DNA of 64,000 bases from assembly GCA_964017235.1 (NCBI GenBank), contig OZ024938.1:8423454-8487453 (forward strand), read 5' to 3'. The stretch is from Sabellastarte sp. h YS-2021. Taxonomy: Eukaryota > Annelida > Polychaeta > Sabellida > Sabellidae. The notes beneath the pieces were generated by a model. That model ran no database searches and was not told the origin of the DNA. It saw only the letters and a list, made by a program, of their open reading frames with translations. A program made the position numbers and the translations under genes. This document shows positions 26,794 through 41,600 of the stretch, piece after piece (position 1 is the stretch's first letter; every line of letters begins with the position of its first letter).

Positions 26794-28766
26794 TTAATAT
26801 TCACCATGGGCAGTGACAATCTATTACTCAGAATATCAACAAACTCTCTCCTGGCGCACTGGACACTTACAGCTTCAGAGTTGTTTACTTGTAATTAATA
26901 GTCAGATCTATAACTATAATACAATTAATATTCTTTAACCGTAGCATGAATGTCTGGGGTCACAATAAGGAAATCTCACCTTTGCATTTTAATGGTCTAC
27001 TGCTACTACAATAAGTGAATTTCCTTTCTTTTGGATTCAAAACTCACAAAGTATCAACTAATTCCATAATTTCCATAATTTTGACAATTTGAGATTGTTA
27101 GATGGAGTGCTGGTTTGGACTTTTAACTGTTCCATAAGTACCAGAATAGTTAATATTCATAACTGGGTATTGATAGTCTGAGGTAAGGCAGAATAGAAGA
27201 ACACTTTCTTTTAGGGCTCTTAGAAGGTTATATTTGGTCTCATTTTGTCCTCTAACAGCCCCAGTATATAACTTCATCATGAAAAACCAATGACAGGTTT
27301 TGTTTATTTATGACCATCAAATATGTTAACTTGCTCGCCTAAGGGCTTACGTGGGTATTTTATGTTGCTCCATAATTATTATTAATCAATAGCCCTAGAT
27401 GGGTTGTGGCTAAATAGCATACCTGCTCAATATACCTGCACTTAGGAGGTCCTTTTTATGCACTTATAACATCTAACAGTCCCATCATAACACTTGGTCA
27501 TGAAACCCCACAACTTCTAATTAGCTTTAACCTACTTGTGACAGCTTGAGTTTTCTAGCTGGGGAGATTTAATATTCACCATGGGCATTGCCAGTCTGAT
27601 ATTACTCAAAATACCAGCAAACTCTGTCCCGGGGCACTGAACACTTACAGCTTCTGAGTTGTTTACTTGTAATTAATAGTCAGATCTATAACTATGACAC
27701 AAGTAATAGTCTGTAACTGTAGCATGAATGTTTGGGTTCAAAATAAGGAAATCTGACCTTTGCATTTTAATGGTCTGCTGCTACTACAATAAGTGAATTT
27801 CTTTTCTTTTGGATTCAAAACTCGCAAAGTATCAACTAATTCCATAATTTCCACAATATTGACAGTTTCAAATTGTTAGTTGGAGTGCTGGTTTGGTCTC
27901 TCAGCTGTTCCATAAATATCAGAACAGTTAATATTCATCACTAGGTATTGATAGTCTGAGGTTAGGTAGAATACAAGCAAACACTTTCTTGGGGCTCTTA
28001 GAAGTTCATATTTGGTCTCAATTTGTCCTCTAACAGCCCCAGTATATGACTTGATTATAAAAATCAATGACAGCTTCTGTTCATTTCTGATCATCTAATA
28101 TGATAACTAGGTCACCCTTACAGGTTCAGAGTTGTTTACTTGTGATTAATAGTCAGATCTATAACTATAATACAAGTAATATTCTTTAACCGTAGCATGA
28201 ATGTCTGGGGTCACAATAAGGAAATCTCACCTTTGCATTTTAATGGTCTACAGCTACTACAATAAGTTAATTTCCTTTCTTTTGGATTCAAAACTCACAA
28301 AGTATCAACTAATTCCATAATTTCCATAAATACCAGAATAGTTAATATTCATGACTGGGTATTGATAGTCTGAGGTTAGGTAGAATACAAGCAATCACTC
28401 CCTTCTTGGGGCTCTTAGAAGGTCATATTTGGTCTCAATTTGTCCTCTAACAGCCCCAGTATATGACTTGATTATAAAAAATCAATGACAGCTTCTGTTT
28501 ATTTCTGATCATCTAATATGTTAGCTAGGTCACCTAAAGGATTATTTGGGTATTTTATGTTTCTCCATAATTGTTTTTATAAATTAATCGACTTTGATGG
28601 GTTCTGGGTAAATAGCATACCTGCACAATATACCTGCACTTGAAGGTTTTTTTTAAGCACTTATAGCATTTAACAGTCCTATTATAACACTAGATCATTA
28701 AAGGCCACAACTTCTAAATACCTTTTAGCATACTTGTGACTGCTTGGGTTTTCTACCTGGGGAGAT
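26794..28766 (+). repeat. A-B-C trimer, copy 9 (1973 bp), new B subtype
   Basis: A 26794-27568, B 27569-28116, C 28117-28766. First B of a distinct subtype with cagtttcaaattg, aaatatcagaac, cactaggta and gaagttcat. This subtype recurs to 47.7 kb. Confidence 0.93.
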
Positions 28767-31517
28767 TTAATATTCACCATGGGCAGTGACAATCTATTAC
28801 TCAGAATATCAACAAACTCTCTCCTGGCGCACTGGACACTTACAGCTTCAGAGTTGTTTACTTGTAATTAATAGTCAGATCTATAACTATAATACAATTA
28901 ATATTCTTTAACTGTAGCATGAATGTCTGGGGTCACAATAAGGAAATCTCACCTTTGCATTTTAATGGTCTACTGCTACTACAATAAGTGAATTTCCTTT
29001 CTTTTGGATTCAAAACTCACAAAGTATCAACTAATTCCATAATTTCCATAATTTTGACAATTTGAGATTGTTAGATGGAGTGCTGGTTTGGACTTTTAAC
29101 TGTTCCATAAGTACCAGAATAGTTAATATTCATAACTGGGTATTGATAGTCTGAGGTAAGGCAGAATAGAAGAACACTTTCTTTTAGGGCTCTTAGAAGG
29201 TTATATTTGGTCTCATTTTGTCCTCTAACAGCCCCAGTATATAACTTCATCATGAAAAACCAATGACAGGTTTTGTTTATTTATGACCATCAAATATGTT
29301 AACTTGCTCGCCTAAGGGCTTACGTGGGTATTTTATGTTGCTCCATAATTATTATTAATCAATAGCCCTAGATGGGTTGTGGCTAAATAGCATACCTGCT
29401 CAATATACCTGCACTTAGGAGGTCCTTTTTATGCACTTATAACATCTAACAGTCCCATCATAACACTTGGTCATGAAACCCCACAACTTCTAATTAGCTT
29501 TAACCTACTTGTGACAGCTTGAGTTTTCTAGCTGGGGAGATTTAATATTCACCATGGGCATTGCCAGTCTGATATTACTCAAAATACCAGCAAACTCTGT
29601 CCCGGGGCACTGAACACTTACAGCTTCTGAGTTGTTTACTTGTAATTAATAGTCAGATCTATAACTATAATACAATTAATATTCTTTAACCGTAGCATGA
29701 ATGTCTGGGGTCACAATAAGGAAATCTCACCTTTGCATTTTAATGGTCTACTGCTACTACAATAAGTGAATTTCCTTTCTTTTGGATTCAAAACTCACAA
29801 AGTATCAACTAATTCCATAATTTCCATAATTTTGACAATTTGAGATTGTTAGATGGAGTGCTGGTTTGGACTTTTAACTGTTCCATAAGTACCAGAATAG
29901 TTAATATTCATAACTGGGTATTGATAGTCTAAGGTAAGGCAGAATAGAAGAACACTTTCTTTTAGGGCTCTTAGAAGGTCATATTTGGTCTCATTTTGTC
30001 CTCTAACAGCCCCAGTATATAACTTCATCATGAAAAACCAATGACAGGTTTTGTTTATTTATGACCATCAAATATGTTACCTTACTCGCCTAAGGGCTTA
30101 CGTGGGTATTTTATGTTGCTCCATAATTATTATTAATCAATAGCCCTAGATGGGTTGTGGCTAAATAGCATACCTGCTCAATATACCTGCACTTAGGAGG
30201 TTCTTTTTATGCACTTATAACATCTAACAGTCCCATCATAACACTTGGTCATAAAACCCCACAACTTCTAAGTAGCTTTAGCCTACTTGTGACAGCTTGA
30301 GTTTTCTAGCTGGGGAGATTTAATATTCACCATGGGCATTGCCAGTCTGATATTACTCAAAATACCAGCAAACTCTGTCCCGGGGCACTGAACACTTACA
30401 GCTTCTGAGTTGTTTACTTGTAATTAATAGTCAGATCTATAACTATGACACAAGTAATAGTCTGTAACTGTAGCATGAATGTTTGGGTTCAAAATAAGGA
30501 AATCTGACCTTTGCATTTTAATGGTCTGCTGCTACTACAATAAGTGAATTTCTTTTCTTTTGGATTCAAAACTTGCAAAGTATCAACTAATTCCATAATT
30601 TCCACAATATTGACAGTTTGAAATTGTTAGTTGGAGTGCTGGTTTGGTCTCTCAGCTGTTCCATAAATACCAGAACAGTTAATATTCATCACTGGGTATT
30701 GATAGTCTGAGGTTAGGTAGAATACAAGCAAACACTTTCTTGGGGCTCTTAGAAGGTCATATTTGGTCTCAATTTGTCCTCTAACAGCCCCAGTATATGA
30801 CTTGATTATAAAAATCAATGACAGCTTCTGTTCATTTCTGATCATCTAATATGATAACTAGGTCACCCTTACAGGTTCAGAGTTGTTTACTTGTGATTAA
30901 TAGTCAGATCTATAACTATAATACAAGTAATATTCTTTAACCGTAGCATGAATGTCTGGGGTCACAATAAGGAAATCTCACCTTTGCATTTTAATGGTCT
31001 ACAGCTACTACAATAAGTTAATTTCCTTTCTTTTGGATTCAAAACTCACAAAGTATCAACTAATTCCATAATTTCCATAAATACCAGAATAGTTAATATT
31101 CATGACTGGGTATTGATAGTCTGAGGTTAGGTAGAATACAAGCAATCACTCCCTTCTTGAGGCTCTTAGAAGGTCATATTTGGTCTTAATTTGTCCTCTA
31201 ACAGCCCCAGTATATGACTTGATTATAAAAAATCAATGACAGCTTCTGTTTATTTCTGATCATCTAATATGTTAGCTAGGTCACCTAAAGGATTATTTGG
31301 GTATTTTATGTTTCTCCATAATTGTTTTTATAAATTAATCGACTTTGATGGGTTCTGGGTAAATAGCATACCTGCACAATATACCTGCACTTGAAGGTTT
31401 TTTTTAAGCACTTATAGCATTTAACAGTCCTATTATAACACTAGATCATTAAAGGCCACAACTTCTAAATACCTTTTAGCATATTTGTGACTGCTTGGGT
31501 TTTCTACCTGGGGAGAT
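28767..31517 (+). repeat. A-A2-B-C tetramer, copy 5 (2751 bp)
   Basis: A 28767-29541, A2 29542-30319, B 30320-30867, C 30868-31517. It has the gttaccttac and cttgaggctc markers of the tetramers at 18.5-26.8 kb, although a trimer separates it from them. Together with the trimer before it, it forms a 4724-bp block. Confidence 0.93.
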
Positions 31518-33490
31518 TTAATATTCACCATGGGCAGTGACAATCTATTACTCAGAATATCAACAAACTCTCTCCTGGCGCACTGGACACTTACAGCTTC
31601 AGAGTTGTTTACTTGTAATTAATAGTCAGATCTATAACTATAATACAATTAATATTCTTTAACCGTAGCATGAATGTCTGGGGTCACAATAAGGAAATCT
31701 CACCTTTGCATTTTAATGGTCTACTGCTACTACAATAAGTGAATTTCCTTTCTTTTGGATTCAAAACTCACAAAGTATCAACTAATTCCATAATTTCCAT
31801 AATTTTGACAATTTGAGATTGTTAGATGGAGTGCTGGTTTGGACTTTTAACTGTTCCATAAGTACCAGAATAGTTAATATTCATAACTGGGTATTGATAG
31901 TCTGAGGTAAGGCAGAATAGAAGAACACTTTCTTTTAGGGCTCTTAGAAGGTTATATTTGGTCTCATTTTGTCCTCTAACAGCCCCAGTATATAACTTCA
32001 TCATGAAAAACCAATGACAGGTTTTGTTTATTTATGACCATCAAATATGTTAACTTGCTCGCCTAAGGGCTTACGTGGGTATTTTATGTTGCTCCATAAT
32101 TATTATTAATCAATAGCCCTAGATGGGTTGTGGCTAAATAGCATACCTGCTCAATATACCTGCACTTAGGAGGTCCTTTTTATGCACTTATAACATCTAA
32201 CAGTCCCATCATAACACTTGGTCATGAAACCCCACAACTTCTAATTAGCTTTAACCTACTTGTGACAGCTTGAGTTTTCTAGCTGGGGAGATTTAATATT
32301 CACCATGGGCATTGCCAGTCTGATATTACTCAAAATACCAGCAAACTCTGTCCCGGGGCACTGAACACTTACAGCTTCTGAGTTGTTTACTTGTAATTAA
32401 TAGTCAGATCTATAACTATGACACAAGTAATAGTCTGTAACTGTAGCATGAATGTTTGGGTTCAAAATAAGGAAATCTGACCTTTGCATTTTAATGGTCT
32501 GCTGCTACTACAATAAGTGAATTTCTTTTCTTTTGGATTCAAAACTCGCAAAGTATCAACTAATTCCATAATTTCCACAATATTGACAGTTTCAAATTGT
32601 TAGTTGGAGTGCTGGTTTGGTCTCTCAGCTGTTCCATAAATATCAGAACAGTTAATATTCATCAGTAGGTATTGATAGTCTGAGGTTAGGTAGAATACAA
32701 GCAAACACTTTCTTGGGGCTCTTAGAAGTTCATATTTGGTCTCAATTTGTCCTCTAACAGCCCCAGTATATGACTTGATTATAAAAATCAATGACAGCTT
32801 CTGTTCATTTCTGATCATCTAATATGATAACTAGGTCACCCTTACAGGTTCAGAGTTGTTTACTTGTGATTAATAGTCAGATCTATAACTATAATACAAG
32901 TAATATTCTTTAACCGTAGCATGAATGTCTGGGGTCACAATAAGGAAATCTCACCTTTGCATTTTAATGGTCTACAGCTACTACAATAAGTTAATTTCCT
33001 TTCTTTTGGATTCAAAACTCACAAAGTATCAACTAATTCCATAATTTCCATAAATACCAGAATAGTTAATATTCATGACTGGGTATTGATAGTCTGAGGT
33101 TAGGTAGAATACAAGCAATCACTCCCTTCTTGGGGCTCTTAGAAGGTCATATTTGGTCTCAATTTGTCCTCTAACAGCCCCAGTATATGACTTGATTATA
33201 AAAAATCAATGACAGCTTCTGTTTATTTCTGATCATCTAATATGTTAGCTAGGTCACCTAAAGGATTATTTGGGTATTTTATGTTTCTCCATAATTGTTT
33301 TTATAAATTAATCGACTTTGATGGGTTCTGGGTAAATAGCATACCTGCACAATATACCTGCACTTGAAGGTTTTTTTTAAGCACTTATAGCATTTAACAG
33401 TCCTATTATAACACTAGATCATTAAAGGCCACAACTTCTAAATACCTTTTAGCATACTTGTGACTGCTTGGGTTTTCTACCTGGGGAGAT
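31518..33490 (+). repeat. A-B-C trimer, copy 10 (1973 bp)
   Basis: A 31518-32292, B 32293-32840, C 32841-33490. B is of the tttcaaa/gaagttc subtype, with private catcagtagg near 32662. Confidence 0.93.
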
Positions 33491-35463
33491 TTAATATTCA
33501 CCATGGGCAGTGACAATCTATTACTCAGAATATCAACAAACTCTCTCCTGGCGCACTGGACACTTACAGCTTCAGAGTTGTTTACTTGTAATTAATAGTC
33601 AGATCTATAACTATAATACAATTAATATTCTTTAACTGTAGCATGAATGTCTGGGGTCACAATAAGGAAATCTCACCTTTGCATTTTAATGGTCTACTGC
33701 TACTACAATAAGTGAATTTCCTTTCTTTTGGATTCAAAACTCACAAAGTATCAACTAATTCCATAATTTCCATAATTTTGACAATTTGAGATTGTTAGAT
33801 GGAGTGCTGGTTTGGACTTTTAACTGTTCCATAAGTACCAGAATAGTTAATATTCATAACTGGGTATTGATAGTCTGAGGTAAGGCAGAATAGAAGAACA
33901 CTTTCTTTTAGGGCTCTTAGAAGGTTATATTTGGTCTCATTTTGTCCTCTAACAGCCCCAGTATATAACTTCATCATGAAAAACCAATGACAGGTTTTGT
34001 TTATTTATGACCATCAAATATGTTAACTTGCTCGCCTAAGGGCTTACGTGGGTATTTTATGTTGCTCCATAATTATTATTAATCAATAGCCCTAGATGGG
34101 TTGTGGCTAAATAGCATACCTGCTCAATATACCTGCACTTAGGAGGTCCTTTTTATGCACTTATAACATCTAACAGTCCCATCATAACACTTGGTCATGA
34201 AACCCCACAACTTCTAATTAGCTTTAACCTACTTGTGACAGCTTGAGTTTCCTAGCTGGGGAGATTTAATATTCACCATGGGCATTGGCAGTCTGATATT
34301 ACTCAAAATACCAGCAAACTCTGTCCCGGGGCACTGAACACTTACAGCTTCTGAGTTGTTTACTTGTAATTAATAGTCAGATCTATAACTATGACACAAG
34401 TAATAGTCTGTAACTGTAGCATGAATGTTTGGGTTCAAAATAAGGAAATCTGACCTTTGCATTTTAATGGTCTGCTGCTACTACAATAAGTGAATTTCTT
34501 TTCTTTTGGATTCAAAACTCGCAAAGTATCAACTAATTCCATAATTTCCACAATATTGACAGTTTCAAATTGTTAGTTGGAGTGCTGGTTTGGTCTCTCA
34601 GCTGTTCCATAAATATCAGAACAGTTAATATTCATCACTAGGTATTGATAGTCTGAGGTTAGGTAGAATACAAGCAAACACTTTCTTGGGGCTCTTAGAA
34701 GTTCATATTTGGTCTCAATTTGTCCTCTAACAGCCCCAGTATATGACTTGATTATAAAAATCAATGACAGCTTCTGTTCATTTCTGATCATCTAATATGA
34801 TAACTAGGTCACCCTTACAGGTTCAGAGTTGTTTACTTGTGATTAATAGTCAGATCTATAACTATAATAAAAGTAATATTCTTTAACCGTAGCATGAATG
34901 TCTGGGGTCACAATAAGGAAATCTCACCTTTGCATTTTAATGGTCTACAGCTACTACAATAAGTTAATTTCCTTTCTTTTGGATTCAAAACTCACAAAGT
35001 ATCAACTAATTCCATAATTTCCATAAATACCAGAATAGTTAATATTCATGACTGGGTATTGATAGTCTGAGGTTAGGTAGAATACAAGCAATCACTCCCT
35101 TCTTGGGGCTCTTAGAAGGTCATATTTGGTCTCAATTTGTCCTCTAACAGCCCCGGTATATGACTTGATTATAAAAAATCAATGACAGCTTCTGTTTATT
35201 TCTGATCATCTAATATGTTAGCTAGGTCACCTAAAGGATTATTTGGGTATTTTATGTTTCTCCATAATTGTTTTTATAAATTAATCGACTTTGATGGGTT
35301 CTGGGTAAATAGCATACCTGCACAATATACCTGCACTTGAAGGTTTTTTTTAAGCACTTATAGCATTTAACAGTCCTATTATAACACTAGATCATTAAAG
35401 GCCACAACTTCTAAATACCTTTTAGCATACTTGTGACTGCTTGGGTTTACTACCTGGGGAGAT
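33491..35463 (+). repeat. A-B-C trimer, copy 11 (1973 bp)
   Basis: A 33491-34265, B 34266-34813, C 34814-35463. B is of the tttcaaa/gaagttc subtype. Private variants: gcattggcag near 34287, aataaaagtaat near 34870, ccccggtata near 35154, and gtttactacc near 35449. Confidence 0.93.
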
Positions 35464-38400
35464 TTAATATTCACCATGGGCAGTGACAATCTATTACTCA
35501 GAATATCAACAAACTCTCTCCTGGCGCACTGGACACTTACAGCTTCAGAGTTGTTTACTTGTAATTAATAGTCAGATCTATAACTATAATACAATTAATA
35601 TTCTTTAACTGTAGCATGAATGTCTGGGGTCACAATAAGGAAATCTCACCTTTGCATTTTAATGGTCTACTGCTACTACAATAAGTGAATTTCCTTTCTT
35701 TTGGATTCAAAACTCACAAAGTATCAACTAATTCCATAATTTCCATAATTTTGACAATTTGAGATTGTTAGATGGAGTGCTGGTTTGGACTTTTAACTGT
35801 TCCATAAGTACCAGAATAGTTAATATTCATAACTGGGTATTGATAGTCTGAGGTAAGGCAGAATAGAAGAACACTTTCTTTTAGGGCTCTTAGAAGGTTA
35901 TATTTGGTCTCATTTTGTCCTCTAACAGCCCCAGTATATAACTTCATCATGAAAAACCAATGACAGGTTTTGTTTATTTATGACCATCAAATATGTTAAC
36001 TTGCTCGCCTAAGGGCTTACGTGGGTATTTTATGTTGCTCCATAATTATTATTAATCAATAGCCCTAGATGGGTTGTGGCTAAATAGCATACCTGCTCAA
36101 TATACCTGCACTTAGGAGGTCCTTTTTATGCACTTATAACATCTAACAGTCCCATCATAACACTTGGTCATAAAACCCCACAACTTCTAAGTAGCTTTAA
36201 CCTACTTGTGACAGCTTGAGTTTTCTAGCTGGGGAGATTTAATATTCACCATGGGCATTGCCAGTCTGATATTACTCAAAATACCAGCAAACTCTGTCCC
36301 GGGGCACTGAACACTTACAGCTTCTGAGTTGTTTACTTGTAATTAATAGTCAGATCTATAACTATGACACAAGTAATAGTCTGTAACTGTAGCATGAATG
36401 TTTGGGTTCAAAATAAGGAAATCTGACCTTTGCATTTTAATGGTCTGCTGCTACTACAATAAGTGAATTTCTTTTCTTTTGGATTCAAAACTCGCAAAGT
36501 ATCAACTAATTCCATAATTTCCACAATATTGACAGTTTGAAATTGTTAGTTGGAGTGCTGGTTTGGTCTCTCAGCTGTTCCATGAATACCAGAACAGTTA
36601 ATATTCATCACTGGGTATTGATAGTCTGAGGTTAGGTAGAATACAAGCAAACACTTTCTTGGGGCTCTTAGAAGGTCATATTTGGTCTCAATTTGTCCTC
36701 TAACAGCCCCAGTATATGACTTGATTATAAAAATCAATGACAGCTTCTGTTCATTTCTGATCATCTAATATGATAACTAGGTCACCCTTACAGGTTCAGA
36801 GTTGTTTACTTGTGATTAATAGTCAGATCTATAACTATAATACAAGTAATATTCTTTAACCGTAGCATGAATGTCTGGGGTCACAATAAGGAAATCCCAC
36901 CTTTGCATTTTAATGGTCTACAGCTACTACAATAAGTGAATTTCCTTTCTTTTGGATTCAAAACTCACAAAGTATCAACTAATTCCATAATTTCCATAAT
37001 TTTGACAATTTGAGATTGTTAGATGGAGTGCTGGTTTGGACTTTTAACTGTTCCATAAGTACCAGAATAGTTAATATTCATAACTGGGTATTGATAGTCT
37101 GAGGTAAGGCAGAATAGAAGAACACTTTCTCTTAGGGCTCTTAGAAGGTCATATTTGGTCTCATTTTGTCCTCTAACAGCCCCAGTATATAATTTCATTA
37201 TGAAAAACCAATGACAGGTTTTGTTTATTTATGACCATCAAATATGTTAACTTGCTCACCTAAGGGCTTACGTGGGTATTTTATGTTGCTCCATAATTAT
37301 TATTAATCAATAGCCCTAGATGGGTTGTGGCTAAATAGCATACCTGCACAATATACCTGCACTTAGGAGGTCCTTTTTATGCACTTATAACATCTAACAG
37401 TCCCATCATAACACTTGGTCATAAAACCCCACAACTTCTAAGTAGCTTTAGCCTACTTGTGACAGCTTGAGTTTTCTAGCTGGGGAGATTTAATATTCAC
37501 CATGGGCATTGCCAGTCTGATATTACTCAAAATACCAGCAAACTCTGTCCCGGGGCACTGAACACTTACAGCTTCTGAGTTGTTTACTTGTAATTAATAG
37601 TCAGATCTACAACTATGACACAAGTAATAGTCTGTAACTGTAGCATGAATGTTTGGGTTCAAAATAAGGAAATCTGACCTTTGCATTTTAATGGTCTGCT
37701 GCTACTACAATAAGTGAATTTCTTTTCTTTTGGATTCAAAACTCGCAAAGTATCAACTAATTCCATAATTTCCACAATATTGACAGTTTCAAATTGTTAG
37801 TTGGAGTGCTGGTTTGGTCTCTCAGCTGTTCCATAAATACCAGAACAGTTAATATTCATCACTAGGTATTGATAGTCTGAGGTTAGGTAGAATACAAGCA
37901 AACACTTTCTTGGGGCTCTTAGAAGTTCATATTTGGTCTCAATTTGTCCTCTAACAGCCCCAGTATATGACTTGATTATAAAAATCAATGACAGCTTCTG
38001 TTCATTTCTGATCATCTAATATGATAACTAGGTCACCCTTACAGGTTCAGAGTTGTTTACTTGTGATTAATAGTCAGATCTATAACTATAATACAAGTAA
38101 TATTCTTTAACCGTAGCATGAATGTCTGGGGTCACAATAAGGAAATCTCACCTTTGCATTTTAATGGTCTACAGCTACTACAATAAGTTAATTTCCTTTC
38201 TTTTGGATTCAAAACTCACAAAGTATCAACTAATTCCATAATTTCCATAAATACCAGAATAGTTAATATTCATGACTGGGTATTGATAGTCTGAGGTTAG
38301 GTAGAATACAAGCAATCACTCCCTTCTTGGGGCTCTTAGAAGGTCATATTTGGTCTCAATTTGTCCTCTAACAGCCCCAGTATATGACTTGATTATAAAA

Positions 38401-38687
38401 AATCAATGACAGCTTCTGTTTATTTCTGATCATCTAATATGTTAGCTAGGTCACCTAAAGGATTATTTGGGTATTTTATGTTTCTCCATAATTGTTTTTA
38501 TAAATTAATCGACTTTGATGGGTTCTGGGTAAATAGCATACCTGCACAATATACCTGCACTTGAAGGTTTTTTTTAAGCACTTATAGCATTTAACAGTCC
38601 TATTATAACACTAGATCATTAAAGGCCACAACTTCTAAATACCTTTTAGCATACTTGTGACTGCTTGGGTTTTCTACCTGGGGAGAT
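35464..38687 (+). repeat. A-B-CA-B-C five-part unit, copy 1 (3224 bp)
   Basis: A 35464-36238, B 36239-36786, CA 36787-37489, B 37490-38037, C 38038-38687. It equals one B-CA dimer (1251 bp) inserted in a 1973-bp trimer. The two B copies are of different subtypes: the first has ccatgaatacc, the second has tttcaaa with gaagttc. That order is kept in the next two copies. Confidence 0.94.
36787..37489 (+). repeat. Subunit CA (C/A recombinant), first copy
   Basis: 703 bp, exactly the length of A positions 76-778. It starts C-like (cttgtgattaatag, ctacagctac) and becomes A-like (taagtgaattt, ccataattttgac, aaggcagaatag), so it lacks the 59-bp deletion of C. The switch lies between 36922 and 36938. 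It also carries aaatcccacc (C at 36897), found in all CA copies but in no A, B or C copy I checked. Confidence 0.9.
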
Positions 38688-41600
38688 TTAATATTCACCA
38701 TGGGCAGTGACAATCTATTACTCAGAATATCAACAAACTCTCTCCTGGCGCACTGGACACTTACAGCTTCAGAGTTGTTTACTTGTAATTAATAGTCAGA
38801 TCTATAACTATAATACAATTAATATTCTTTAACTGTAGCATGAATGTCTGGGGTCACAATAAGGAAATCTCACCTTTGCATTTTAATGGTCTACTGCTAC
38901 TACAATAAGTGAATTTCCTTTCTTTTGGATTCAAAACTCACAAAGTATCAACTAATTCCATAATTTTGACAATTTGAGATTGTTAGATGGAGTGCTGGTT
39001 TGGACTTTTAACTGTTCCATAAGTACCAGAATAGTTAATATTCATAACTGGGTATTGATAGTCTGAGGTAAGGCAGAATAGAAGAACACTTTCTTTTAGG
39101 GCTCTTAGAAGGTTATATTTGGTCTCATTTTGTCCTCTAACAGCCCCAGTATATAACTTCATCATGAAAAACGAATGACAGGTTTTGTTTATTTATGACC
39201 ATCAAATATGTTAACTTGCTTGCCTAAGGGCTTATGTGGGTATTTTATGTTGCTCCATAATTATTATTAATCAATAGCCCTAGATGGGTTGTGGCTAAAT
39301 AGCATACCTGCTCAATATACCTGCACTTAGGAGGTCCTTTTTATGCACTTATAACATCTAACAGTCCCATCATAACACTTGGTCATAAAACCCCACAACT
39401 TCTAAGTAGCTTTAACCTACTTGTGACAGCTTGAGTTTTCTAGCTGGGGAGATTTAATATTCACCATGGGCATTGCCAGTCTGATATTACTCAAAATACC
39501 AGCAAACTCTGTCCCGGGGCACTGAACACTTACAGCTTCTGAGTTGTTTACTTGTAATTAATAGTCAGATCTATAACTATGACACAAGTAATAGTCTGTA
39601 ACTGTAGCATGAATGTTTGGGTTCAAAATAAGGAAATCTGACCTTTGCATTTTAATGGTCTGCTGCTACTACAATAAGTGAATTTCTTTTCTTTTGGATT
39701 CAAAACTCGCAAAGTATCAACTAATTCCATAATTTCCACAATATTGACAGTTTGAAATTGTTAGTTGGAGTGCTGGTTTGGTCTCTCAGCTGTTCCATGA
39801 ATACCAGAACAGTTAATATTCATCACTGGGTATTGATAGTCTGAGGTTAGGTAGAATACAAGCAAACACTTTCTTGGGGCTCTTAGAAGGTCATATTTGG
39901 TCTCAATTTGTCCTCTAACAGCCCCAGTATATGACTTGATTATAAAAATCAATGACAGCTTCTGTTCATTTCTGATCATCTAATATGATAACTAGGTCAC
40001 CCTTACAGGTTCAGAGTTGTTTACTTGTGATTAATAGTCAGATCTATAACTATAATACAAGTAATATTCTTTAACCGTAGCATGAATGTCTGGGGTCACA
40101 ATAAGGAAATCCCACCTTTGCATTTTAATGGTCTACAGCTACTACAATAAGTGAATTTCCTTTCTTTTGGATTCAAAACTCACAAAGTATCAACTAATTC
40201 CATAATTTCCATAATTTTGACAATTTGAGATTGTTAGATGGAGTGCTGGTTTGGACTTTTAACTGTTCCATAAGTACCAGAATAGTTAATATTCATAACT
40301 GGGTATTGATAGTCTGAGGTAAGGCAGAATAGAAGAACACTTTCTCTTAGGGCTCTTAGAAGGTCATATTTGGTCTCATTTTGTCCTCTAACAGCCCCAG
40401 TATATAATTTCATTATGAAAAACCAATGACAGGTTTTGTTTATTTATGACCATCAAATATGTTAACTTGCTCACCTAAGGGCTTACGTGGGTATTTTATG
40501 TTGCTCCATAATTATTATTAATCAATAGCCCTAGATGGGTTGTGGCTAAATAGCATACCTGCACAATATACCTGCACTTAGGAAGTCCTTTTTATGCACT
40601 TATAACATCTAACAGTCCCATCATAACACTTGGTCATAAAACCCCACAACTTCTAAGTAGCTTTAGCCTACTTGTGACAGCTTGAGTTTTCTAGCTGGGG
40701 AGATTTAATATTCACCATGGGCATTGCCAGTCTGATATTACTCAAAATACCAGCAAACTCTGTCCCGGGGCACTGAACACTTACAGCTTCTGAGTTGTTT
40801 ACTTGTAATTAATAGTCAGATCTACAACTATGACACAAGTAATAGTCTGTAACTGTAGCATGAATGTTTGGGTTCAAAATAAGGAAATCTGACCTTTGCA
40901 TTTTAATGGTCTGCTGCTACTACAATAAGTGAATTTCTTTTCTTTTGGATTCAAAACTCGCAAAGTATCAACTAATTCCATAATTTCCACAATATTGACA
41001 GTTTCAAATTGTTAGTTGGAGTGCTGGTTTGGTCTCTCAGCTGTTCCATAAATACCAGAACAGTTAATATTCATCACTAGGTATTGATAGTCTGAGGTTA
41101 GGTAGAATACAAGCAAACACTTTCTTGGGGCTCTTAGAAGTTCATATTTGGTCTCAATTTGTCCTCTAACAGCCCCAGTATATGACTTGATTATAAAAAT
41201 CAATGACAGCTTCTGTTCATTTCTGATCATCTAATATGATAACTAGGTCACCCTTACAGGTTCAGAGTTGTTTACTTGTGATTAATAGTCAGATCTATAA
41301 CTATAATACAAGTAATATTCTTTAACCGTAGCATGAATGTCTGGGGTAACAATAAGGAAATCTCACCTTTGCATTTTAATGGTCTACAGCTACTACAATA
41401 AGTTAATTTCCTTTCTTTTGGATTCAAAACTCACAAAGTATCAACTAATTCCATAATTTCCATAAATACCAGAATAGTTAATATTCATGACTGGGTATTG
41501 ATAGTCTGAGGTTAGGTAGAATACAAGCAATCACTCCCTTCTTGGGGCTCTTAGAAGGTCATATTTGGTCTCAATTTGTCCTCTAACAGCCCCAGTATAT

